A DNA stretch of 5,753 nucleotides, taken from Methanomicrobiaceae archaeon UBA436 (lineage in GTDB: Archaea; Halobacteriota; Methanomicrobia; Methanomicrobiales; Methanoculleaceae). The notes under the pieces are model-generated. The model worked only from the letters and a program-made list of their open reading frames with translations. It ran no database searches and had not been told where the DNA came from. Position numbers and translations under genes: made by a program. The stretch lies in assembly GCA_002497965.1 (NCBI GenBank), contig DAFR01000108.1, forward strand, positions 1-5,753, written 5' to 3'. Shown in pieces: positions 1 through 5,721 of the stretch (the stretch's first letter is position 1; each line of letters opens with the position of its first letter).

Positions 1-119
1 GAATCCGTCCATGGAGAGGTTTATCAGACCGGAGTGGTATCGGTTTGATGGCCTCGCCTTTCCCCGGGGGCCTACAAAAGGAAAAGTTGTTCTACCTCCC
101 TGTAATATCAGTTAGATGA
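1..119. other. Left-edge region: end of an upstream unit plus spacer
   Basis: No gene can be assigned here. All three plus frames are open from the window edge and close at TGA 46-48, TAG 113-115 and TGA 117-119, so any could be the tail of an upstream plus-strand gene. The first gives a plausible 15-residue tail ending in GVVSV. A minus-strand ATG at position 12 also runs off the edge, without a visible ribosome binding site. Bases 74-119 are clearly richer in A and T than the flanking DNA, as expected of a promoter or leader for the gene at 120. I see no convincing TATA box, only the weak CTACAAAA near 72-79. CCCCGGGG at 62-69 is a simple palindrome without a T-tract. Confidence 0.35.
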
Positions 120-1082
120 ATGGAGAGTGGGACCCGGGAAAAAGCCCGGAACGTGTTGAAGCGGATCCTTGCCGCGGCTTCTTACGACGTCGAGGAGGTA
201 GGCGACCCGCTGGACCTCTCTGCGATCGGGAGTGAGGATGCCATGGTAGTGCTCTGCTCGGACGATCCGGAGACGATCGAGAAGTTTGATTCGATGACTT
301 ACCGCCTGCGCATCGGCGAAGAGGACTGGGTCTGCAGGAAACTGCTCTTTACCCTGAATCCAGAGGTGCAAACTGAGGACTGCATCCGGTGGGGCCCGGA
401 TGAGTTTGTCCGGCAGGCCGGCAGAGCCGCGCTTGCAGAGGTTCTCGGGCAACACCTGATCCTGGACATTCCATCGACAGACCGCGAGACGCCGAGGAAT
501 CAGGTCGAGGCCACACCCCTGGTGGATCAGGAACTGGAAGAGGGTCCGGAGATCCCACATCTGCCGATTAAGGTCCCGGAGAAGCGCGCCTGTAAAATCG
601 CAGGGATACAGGGGACAGCGAAATGCCGGTTCATCCCATACTGGAGTTACAACTACGTGAGCAGGGGCGAGCGCGAGGTCAAGAACCGGGCGATCTCCTT
701 TGATGCTGAGGGGAGGGGCGCGATCAACGCCATCAACGGCCTGAAGATGGAGATCGACCCTGGCGAGATCAAGCGTGGTCCAATCCCAGCTGGCTCCGAG
801 ATCGTGCCTCCCCGCCTCATGCGTGAGGATGTTGAGGAGGAGATCGTGCAGGAGGTCACCGAACTCCTGACCCAGCGAATCCGGTTCCGCTACGAGAAAG
901 GAGATACCATCTTTTACGAGGAGAAGACCCTCAAACCGGACCGTAACAATATCAGGGTCGAACTTGAGACCGTCTACGTGCCTGTCTGGCAGATCAGGGG
1001 CGGGAGTAAGATCGTTGAGGTCAATGCGTTCAGCGGCGAGATCCTCTCTATGCCGATGGACGAGGGAGTTGAACTTCTGTAG
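120..1082 (+). CDS. Conserved-type hypothetical protein with duplicated aromatic-P-x-W / PepSY-like C-terminal module
   Basis: I do not recognise a named family. The 320-residue protein is soluble: no signal peptide or membrane segment is visible. It appears to have three parts. Residues 1-118 form an alpha/beta region with an amphipathic first helix (KARNVLKRILAAASYDVEEV) and a hydrophobic strand (DAMVVLCSDD, 40-49). Residues 119-160 are a charged, probably flexible linker. Residues 165-320 contain two similar units: RFIPYWSYNYV then AISFDAEG (170-198), and VYVPVWQIRG then VEVNAFSGEIL (285-309). The second resembles the strand-turn of PepSY-like domains; this is an inference from pattern only. 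The start is ATG 120 with no clear Shine-Dalgarno sequence; a GTG at 153 (Val12) is in frame but would clip the first helix. The gene ends 8 bp before the flavoprotein gene, so the two are probably co-transcribed. The N-terminal part faintly recalls restriction-endonuclease-like folds, but no catalytic E-x-K is present, and I would not name it so. Confidence 0.85.
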   Translation: MESGTREKARNVLKRILAAASYDVEEVGDPLDLSAIGSEDAMVVLCSDDPETIEKFDSMTYRLRIGEEDWVCRKLLFTLNPEVQTEDCIRWGPDEFVRQAGRAALAEVLGQHLILDIPSTDRETPRNQVEATPLVDQELEEGPEIPHLPIKVPEKRACKIAGIQGTAKCRFIPYWSYNYVSRGEREVKNRAISFDAEGRGAINAINGLKMEIDPGEIKRGPIPAGSEIVPPRLMREDVEEEIVQEVTELLTQRIRFRYEKGDTIFYEEKTLKPDRNNIRVELETVYVPVWQIRGGSKIVEVNAFSGEILSMPMDEGVELL

Positions 1083-1090
1083 GTAAACCC

Positions 1091-2416
1091 ATGATCATCG
1101 TCATCGGTGGAGGACCTGCAGGCAGGCTCGGTGCGATGCACCTTGCGCAGGCTGGCAGGGAGGTCCGGCTTGTCGAGCAGCGCAAGATCGGAGGGCAGTG
1201 TCTCCACGACCGGTGCATGACGATCTGCGCTTTAAACGACGTGGCACGACTCATAGAGCAGACCAGGACACAGAAGGATCTCGGGATCCTTGACTGCGTT
1301 CCGACCATCTCCTACCCCATGATCTGGAGACGGATGCGCGAGGTTCAGGAGAGACTCTCCTCCGTCCTCGACGCCGAGACGCGGGAAGCGGGGGTCGAGA
1401 TCGTATATGGGGCTGAAAGTCGGCTTGAGGGGGGCCGGGTCTTCATCGACGATGAAGAGGTCAGGGCGGAGGCCGTCCTGGCGGCGACGGGGTCGCGGGC
1501 GGCGATCCCCGACATTCCGGGCACCGATCTCCCGGGGGTATACACCTATCAGACGCTTCCCGCAATGTCAGACCTCCCCCGCCGCATGGCGGTGATAGGC
1601 GGCGGGGTGGTCGCAGCTGAGTTTGCCTACATATTCAATGCCTTCGGAGTTGAGGTCGAGGTGATCGCCCGTCATGGACTGCTCAAGGATCTAGATCCCA
1701 GGATGCGGTCTGCAGCGCTGCGCGACCTTGCCGGGGTCGGGATTCGGGAGCAGACCACTGTCGCGAGCATCGAGGGGGGCGGACGCGTCCGCTCGGTCAT
1801 CCTTGCTAACGGCGAAGAGGTCGAGGCCGGGGCAGTCCTGCTGGCGACGGGTCTTGTACCCCGTTCGGAGTCGCTCCAGGGTCTTTTGAAGCGGCCGGAC
1901 GGCGCGGTCATCGTGGATCAGAGGATGCAAACGAGCGTTGAGAATGTATATGCCGCAGGTGACGTCATAGGTCCGCCATACCTCACACCCGTCGCCCGGC
2001 GGGAGGGGCTGGTTGCGGCCGAGAACATCCTTGGTCACGAGGCTGTAATGGATTACAGATGCATCCCGCAGGCAATATCTCTCCGCTACGACCTCGCTTT
2101 CGCCTCGACCGACGGAGATGATGGAGCGCTCACCCTATCTGCTCCGGCGCCGTCCGGGTCGGGCTCATTCTGGGATGTGGCAACCGGATGGACAGGACTT
2201 GCACGTATCCAGGTTGATCCTGAGAGCGGCAGGCTCGTCGGGGCGGCAGCCGCCGTTCCCGGGGCATCGTCCCTCTTCTCGTATCTAGCCTATCTGATGA
2301 AGCAGGGCATCACGGTGGCCGATTTTGCCGATATCATCGAGGTACATCCCTCGACCGACGGGATCTACTGGCTTGCCCGATACGCCGGGGATATACTGCA
2401 ACAGAAGAAGAGGTGA
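1091..2416 (+). CDS. Class I pyridine nucleotide-disulfide oxidoreductase (dihydrolipoamide dehydrogenase-like)
   Basis: FAD-dependent dithiol/disulfide reductase, probably a cytoplasmic homodimer; the substrate is unknown. The N-terminal FAD Rossmann motif is IGGGPAG (5-11) with acidic E29 ending strand 2. The redox-active pair is C37 and C42 in GGQCLHDRC. The ATG motif is AATGSRAAIPDIPG (131-144), the NAD(P)H Rossmann motif is VIGGGVVAAEFA (168-179), and the second FAD motif is TSVENVYAAGD (281-291). The dimerisation domain spans about 325-441 and carries the family's C-terminal HP at 419-420. At 441 residues it is slightly shorter than typical dihydrolipoamide dehydrogenases (about 460-475). 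Two positions are unusual: the usual I-P-S-K after the second cysteine is M-T-I-C (C46 replaces Lys), and the Glu five residues after the catalytic His is Gly424, with Asp423 beside it. R194-H195 and A175 suggest NADPH rather than NADH. No 2-oxoacid dehydrogenase subunits lie nearby, so the lpdA name is not justified. ATG 1091 follows the upstream stop by 8 bp, with a weak AGGT at 1081-1084. Confidence 0.93.
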   Translation: MIIVIGGGPAGRLGAMHLAQAGREVRLVEQRKIGGQCLHDRCMTICALNDVARLIEQTRTQKDLGILDCVPTISYPMIWRRMREVQERLSSVLDAETREAGVEIVYGAESRLEGGRVFIDDEEVRAEAVLAATGSRAAIPDIPGTDLPGVYTYQTLPAMSDLPRRMAVIGGGVVAAEFAYIFNAFGVEVEVIARHGLLKDLDPRMRSAALRDLAGVGIREQTTVASIEGGGRVRSVILANGEEVEAGAVLLATGLVPRSESLQGLLKRPDGAVIVDQRMQTSVENVYAAGDVIGPPYLTPVARREGLVAAENILGHEAVMDYRCIPQAISLRYDLAFASTDGDDGALTLSAPAPSGSGSFWDVATGWTGLARIQVDPESGRLVGAAAAVPGASSLFSYLAYLMKQGITVADFADIIEVHPSTDGIYWLARYAGDILQQKKR

Positions 2417-2431
2417 GTTTGAGGGGGTCTT

Positions 2432-4054
2432 CTAGACCTGCCGGAGCATCCGCCCGATTTTCGGGATGAAATCGTTTTTCCGGGACATGACACCCTCGAG
2501 CCTGAGGGGTTGGTCGCGCAGTCCCAGTCTGGAGACACAGCCATCATCGCCGGCGGCAAAGAGATCGCTTGCGTTCTCAAAGATGTTTGTAAAAAGGGCG
2601 AAGAAGCAGTCGACTCCAAACGCCGTTCTCAGGCGCTCAAGTTCAGCACGGATCTCATCTGCATGGTTCTGTGAGAAATCGAACGATGATGCCATCACCT
2701 GCGAGACCATGACGCTCTTCCCGAAGAGGTTGTAGCGCTTCATGTCCCGCGTGAGGAGTTCATCTTTCGGGAGTGAGTCGAGATCCATACCCTTCTTGAT
2801 AAGTTCAGCGCCGAAAACGGCAGGATCAACCCCTGCGATCTCCGCAAGGTAGTCAGCTGCTCTGATATCCGCAGGGGTTGTGGTTGAGAGCCTCATCACC
2901 ATTGTGTCCGAGAGGATTCCTGCAAGCAGGACCCCGGCGGTTGACGGTGTGGGCTCCAATCCAGCCTCGATAAACTTGTTCGCGATGATGGTCGAGATCG
3001 ACCCCACCGGATCGTTGAGGAACTTCACTGGCTTTAAGGTGGAGATCGCACCGAGACGGTGGTGGTCTATGATCTCAAGGATGTCTGCCTTCTCAATCCC
3101 ATCTACGGCCTGGGAGTACTCGTTGTGGTCGAGCAGGATCACCGACTTCTGGACATCCTGCATCAACGTCGTCCGCGACACGAGTCCTATGTGCTCTCCA
3201 TCTTCCCCCACGACACAGGCCGTCCTGAACTTGGAGTTCGAGACGACATCCTTTGCGTAATCAAGTGAGTCTTCAAGCCGCACCGTGGGAACGTCAGTCT
3301 CCATGATCATGCGCGCGGGAAGCGAGAGGCTGATCATCTTGCCGACGCTGAAAGCGTCAAGCGTTGTCGCGAAGACTGATGTCCCCCGCGACCTGGCGGC
3401 CTCAATAACCCGTTCACCCACCGGCGCCCCTTCGGCGATTATGAGCGCGGCAACCCCTGCCGATATCAGCGCAAGCTGGGCGGGCTCGTTGTCCCCGACG
3501 ATCGCGATATCTTCTGGAGTCATCCGGGAGAGGGTGACGTGCAGGGCGTCGATGACGGTGTAGACCCGGCCTTCCCCGAGCATCTCGCGCGCCTGGACGA
3601 CCACCCGCGCATCCAGGATACGTGCGAGTGTCTCAAGCGGCATCGGGATCAGTGAGAGTTGTTCTTTCGGGTTCTTACGGACGTAGGCCCGTGCAAGACC
3701 ATACTCGCTGACCAGACCGACCAGTCTTCCTGTATCGTCCGTGATCGGCATGTTGCGCATATCGTAAGTATCCATCATGGCAGCCACATCGATCGCCGGG
3801 AGATCCTGGCGGGCGCACCGGGTATCGAGCGGGATGTCCGAGACGGTGGGCTCGACGCTTGCTATGTAGACTGGCGGCTCAACGTTGAACGTCTCGAGAG
3901 CAAACCGCGCTTCCGGCCCCACCTCCCCGCAACGGGCGGGGATGTACTTCCCCGGTTCAGTGTGGTTGAGTAACTCCGCGTAACCGATGACGCTACAGAT
4001 GCTGTCGGTGTCGGGCTGCTTGTGACCGATGATATAGACCTTATTCTGTCCCAT
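2432..4054 (-). CDS. ppaC: Manganese-dependent family II inorganic pyrophosphatase with CBS-DRTGG-CBS regulatory insert
   Basis: Hydrolyses pyrophosphate to two phosphates in the cytoplasm, driving PPi-releasing biosynthesis. The DHH-type catalytic domain is split. Its first part (about 1-70) has GHKQPDTDS with metal ligands H11, D15 and D17. After the insert it resumes at about 303 with LLDHNE (D309), IIDHHRLG (330-335) and LSDT (D383). The C-terminal DHHA2 domain ends in the substrate-binding SRK motif (524-526). The insert holds CBS1 (about 70-128), a DRTGG domain (about 130-245; the signature is reduced to VGDNEPAQLAL, 186-196) and CBS2 (about 250-302). At 540 residues this matches CBS-PPases, not the roughly 310-residue short form. 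In characterised bacterial CBS-PPases, AMP and ADP inhibit, while ATP or diadenosine polyphosphates activate; similar control is inferred here. All catalytic residues I can check are intact. ATG 4054 has a strong GAGGAG just upstream. The gene is convergent with the flavoprotein gene and divergent from the gene at 4525. Confidence 0.96.
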   Translation of the reverse strand: MGQNKVYIIGHKQPDTDSICSVIGYAELLNHTEPGKYIPARCGEVGPEARFALETFNVEPPVYIASVEPTVSDIPLDTRCARQDLPAIDVAAMMDTYDMRNMPITDDTGRLVGLVSEYGLARAYVRKNPKEQLSLIPMPLETLARILDARVVVQAREMLGEGRVYTVIDALHVTLSRMTPEDIAIVGDNEPAQLALISAGVAALIIAEGAPVGERVIEAARSRGTSVFATTLDAFSVGKMISLSLPARMIMETDVPTVRLEDSLDYAKDVVSNSKFRTACVVGEDGEHIGLVSRTTLMQDVQKSVILLDHNEYSQAVDGIEKADILEIIDHHRLGAISTLKPVKFLNDPVGSISTIIANKFIEAGLEPTPSTAGVLLAGILSDTMVMRLSTTTPADIRAADYLAEIAGVDPAVFGAELIKKGMDLDSLPKDELLTRDMKRYNLFGKSVMVSQVMASSFDFSQNHADEIRAELERLRTAFGVDCFFALFTNIFENASDLFAAGDDGCVSRLGLRDQPLRLEGVMSRKNDFIPKIGRMLRQV

Positions 4055-4057
4055 GCT

Positions 4058-4063
4058 CTCCTC
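4058..4063 (-). promoter_or_regulatory. Shine-Dalgarno site of the pyrophosphatase gene
   Basis: Read on the minus strand, GAGGAG lies three bases (AGC) before the ATG at 4054. It is the clearest ribosome binding site in the window and fixes the start, which also puts the conserved HKQPDTD metal-binding motif at its usual place near the N-terminus. The spacing is short, but purine-rich GAGGAGAG gives some latitude. Confidence 0.7.
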
Positions 4064-4185
4064 GGATCCCCGGGCCGGCCGGAGAACGATTATCCCTTAG
4101 GGGTATCAACCTCTGCCATCAAATCTTTTGTCCAGGGATGCCTCTTTCAGGGGGCACATCCTGAGACCTTCAGGTCAGCGACCAG

Positions 4186-4196
4186 GATATGATATC
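4186..4196. promoter_or_regulatory. 11-bp palindrome GATATGATATC, possible operator
   Basis: Perfect inverted repeat GATAT / ATATC around one central G, about 130 bp upstream of the pyrophosphatase start. Short, spacer-poor AT-rich palindromes of this kind are typical of dimeric helix-turn-helix operators, but there is only one copy and no identified regulator, so the role is a guess. Confidence 0.25.
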
Positions 4197-4284
4197 TCCG
4201 CCTTCTGCCGGTAGTATATGCGCGTTGAGCATAAAACCGTCTCCCGTCAAGGTCTCTTCTGTCAATCCCCTACCACAGATGCGG

Positions 4285-4318
4285 GCAGGCGGTGTGTGGC
4301 GATTGCGCACCCGCCGGC
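4285..4318. other. GC-rich potential hairpin (intergenic)
   Basis: The left arm GGCGGTGTG (4288-4296) pairs with CGCACCCGCC (4306-4315), giving nine pairs including one G-U and one bulged C, around a 9-base loop. Two more pairs (4285-4286 with 4317-4318) extend it across an A-G mismatch. It has no following T-tract. It may be part of a structured leader or RNA, or a chance product of GC-rich sequence. Confidence 0.35.
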
Positions 4319-4341
4319 AGATCCATCCCCGAAGAAGTCAA

Positions 4342-4376
4342 TCAAACCGGGGCAAAGCCTGATGCCACTGGTTTGA
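4342..4376. other. Two-tier potential hairpin (intergenic)
   Basis: TCAAACC (4342-4348) and GGTTTGA (4370-4376) are perfect 7-bp inverted arms. Inside them GGCA (4351-4354) pairs with TGCC (4363-4366), separated from the outer stem by a 2/3-base internal loop and closed by an 8-base loop. The nested design is more suggestive of RNA structure than of a protein-binding palindrome. Confidence 0.4.
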
Positions 4377-4426
4377 GAGCATCCTTCTGCGGCCGGGGGT
4401 CATGCGTAATTTCATAGTCCAGGAGA

Positions 4427-4471
4427 CCCGAAACTCTTATGAGCACGTCATGGCGATCGACGCCCGAAACT
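4427..4471. repeat. Two direct copies of CCCGAAACT, 36 bp apart
   Basis: Identical 9-base copies lie at 4427-4435 and 4463-4471, upstream of the gene at 4525. The second overlaps the inner part of the 4441-4480 hairpin. They could be paired protein-binding sites or coincidence. Confidence 0.3.
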
Positions 4472-4480
4472 GATGTGCTC
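4441..4480. other. Long two-tier potential hairpin upstream of the gene at 4525
   Basis: GAGCACGTCA (4441-4450) pairs with TGATGTGCTC (4471-4480): ten consecutive pairs with a single G-U when read as plus-strand RNA. Inside, GGCG (4452-4455) pairs with CGCC (4461-4464) around a 5-base loop, leaving a lopsided 1/6 internal loop. It ends 44 bases before the GTG start of the downstream gene. The single off-pair is a G-U on the plus strand but would be an A-C mismatch on the minus strand, which favours plus-strand RNA if it is functional. Confidence 0.45.
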
Positions 4481-4524
4481 CGACCCTCATTCGGCCCTCA
4501 ATACGATAACAATACCCAGGCTGT

Positions 4525-5721
4525 GTGGAACAGATGTTACAGATGATTTCGTGGCTTGACGGAAATTTCAGGTCGCTTCAACCAACGCGTGCGACCATCA
4601 TGAGAGCGCTGCGCCACCTGCGCCCTGCAGATCGAAAGAACCTCTTCTCCAGCGACATCCCCCAGATGCGGACTGCCGAAGGCCGCTGGTTTGAGGCGAT
4701 CGTCTATGAGATGTTCCTGGAACTGTCGTTGCAGACCGACCTGATCCAGGCCGTTGTGGCGCGGGGGGCTGATGGACCCACAAAAGTCAGGCGCGCGCAA
4801 CTCGGCCAGAACGGACTGTTCTACTCGAACATCGGGGACATCAAGGTCCGCGGCAACGGCCAGGATCTCGCCGAGGTGGACCTCGTGCTAGTGGACCATA
4901 CGGGATCGTTGACATTCGGGGAGATAGTCACCTCACCTGCCGACTTAAAAGAACTTGAGGAGGAGATCCACTACAAAAAGCACCTCTTCGGATACCTCTA
5001 CGGGCAGCCGATCGTGCCGTTTCTTCTCATATCCTCTGTCGATATCTCCAAAACGGCTGTCGTCCGTCGTCTTCTGAAAGAGCCGGACAACGTAATCCTA
5101 ACGACGCCGACCTGCGAGGAGTTGAAGACCCTGATCCGACAGAGTGACCTGAAACGCAGCCCGGTACGGCGAGTCCGGCACGACAAGTTGATCTCCATCA
5201 GTGATATTCCTCCCCGCCGTCCGTTTGATTACAAGAAACTGCATGACGAACGGTTGCAGAGCATCATAGCGACGGTCACATCAGAGAGCGGTGCGCGGGA
5301 ACTCGGTAGACCCGACGAAATCCCGCCGATCGTGAAGAAGGTCATCTTCGGGGGGCTCTATCCCTCCGCCATCCGGATGCTCGACGCCCAATACCCCATC
5401 CAGATCAGGGGAGAGACCTACGACCCTGATATGATCCAGAAAAGGTTCTCAAAGGTTGTCCTCGCGGTGAACATCCCGGAGTACCGGCCGATCATCTACC
5501 TGCGGACAAGGAACAAGAGGGAGTACCTCAAGATGGTGCCAAGCAAGACCGGCGGATTTAGATTCGAGAGTCGGCGGACGCCCCACATGGCGGGATTCTT
5601 CCTCTGGCTCGAGTCAATCCAGCCCTCGGTCGGGGCCGAACTGACGCGGGACCTCCTGGATGCGTTCCCTGCGGTTTCTGCTCCTGAAACGGTGGAGGTT
5701 GTCGAAAGGGGCATGCTGTGA
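4525..5721 (+). CDS. Hypothetical protein with possible degenerate PD-(D/E)XK nuclease-like core
   Basis: Not a family I can name; 398 residues, soluble, with no signal peptide or membrane segment. After an N-terminal helical region (1-50), residues 52-160 follow the order of a PD-(D/E)XK core: a helix with acidic residues (EGRWFEAIVYEMF), strands ending in AEVDLVLVD (D119), then LTFGEIVTS (E133), then a long helix with YKKHLFGYLYG (150-160) like the Q-x3-Y helix of RecB/Cas4-type nucleases. The usual Lys two residues after the Glu is Val135, so it is either inactive, uses a displaced Lys (142, 151 or 152), or only resembles the fold. Residues 161-205 complete an alpha/beta domain; a basic stretch (205-221) leads to a C-terminal domain (about 265-398) of unknown type. 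The start is GTG 4525 with AGG at 4518-4520; in-frame ATGs at 4534 and 4543 are real alternatives. The gene stands alone on its left side and may be coupled to a gene on the right. Confidence 0.85.
   Translation: MEQMLQMISWLDGNFRSLQPTRATIMRALRHLRPADRKNLFSSDIPQMRTAEGRWFEAIVYEMFLELSLQTDLIQAVVARGADGPTKVRRAQLGQNGLFYSNIGDIKVRGNGQDLAEVDLVLVDHTGSLTFGEIVTSPADLKELEEEIHYKKHLFGYLYGQPIVPFLLISSVDISKTAVVRRLLKEPDNVILTTPTCEELKTLIRQSDLKRSPVRRVRHDKLISISDIPPRRPFDYKKLHDERLQSIIATVTSESGARELGRPDEIPPIVKKVIFGGLYPSAIRMLDAQYPIQIRGETYDPDMIQKRFSKVVLAVNIPEYRPIIYLRTRNKREYLKMVPSKTGGFRFESRRTPHMAGFFLWLESIQPSVGAELTRDLLDAFPAVSAPETVEVVERGML

Larger units (their letters stand above)
4055..4524. other. 470-bp divergent intergenic region with several potential hairpins
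   Basis: This lies between the divergently transcribed pyrophosphatase and the gene at 4525, so it must contain both promoters. I find no tRNA, no CRISPR repeat and no convincing protein gene; the longest plus-strand ORF (4189-4362, 57 codons) has an un-protein-like composition. It holds three multi-base-pair hairpins (4285-4318, 4342-4376, 4441-4480), an 11-bp palindrome GATATGATATC (4186-4196), two copies of CCCGAAACT 36 bp apart, and two CCCTCA copies 11 bp apart. TATA-like stretches are only moderate: GTATATG near 4214-4220 and ACGATAACAATA near 4503-4514. No T-tract follows any hairpin, so they do not look like simple terminators. Confidence 0.6.

Noticed and set aside
1091..2416. Mercuric reductase or CoA-disulfide reductase as the flavoprotein's identity
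   Set aside because: There is no N-terminal metal-binding domain or C-terminal cysteine pair as in mercuric reductase, and CoA-disulfide reductase uses one active-site cysteine rather than the C-x4-C pair seen here.
2424..2440. GGTCT-TCT-AGACC hairpin between the convergent genes, a possible bidirectional terminator
   Set aside because: The stem is only five or six pairs with a 3-base loop, no T-tract follows on the plus strand, and it overlaps the pyrophosphatase stop codon.
2466..3973. Several 70-126-codon ORFs antisense to the pyrophosphatase gene
   Set aside because: They are by-products of GC-rich codon use; the opposite strand encodes an intact, recognisable enzyme throughout.
4170..4232. 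20-codon minus-strand ORF (MLNAHILPAEGG...) with a GGGAG upstream, a possible leader peptide
   Set aside because: The residues look protein-like, but it is too short to judge without homologues, and nothing links it to the pyrophosphatase about 115 bp downstream.
4189..4362. 57-codon plus-strand ORF in the divergent spacer
   Set aside because: The composition is dominated by Ser, Pro and Arg with no hydrophobic core pattern, there is no good ribosome binding site, and it runs through the hairpins. It looks like chance.
4055..4524. tRNA or CRISPR array in the spacer
   Set aside because: No T-loop or cloverleaf pattern, and no regularly spaced repeats of 20 bases or more, could be found on either strand.
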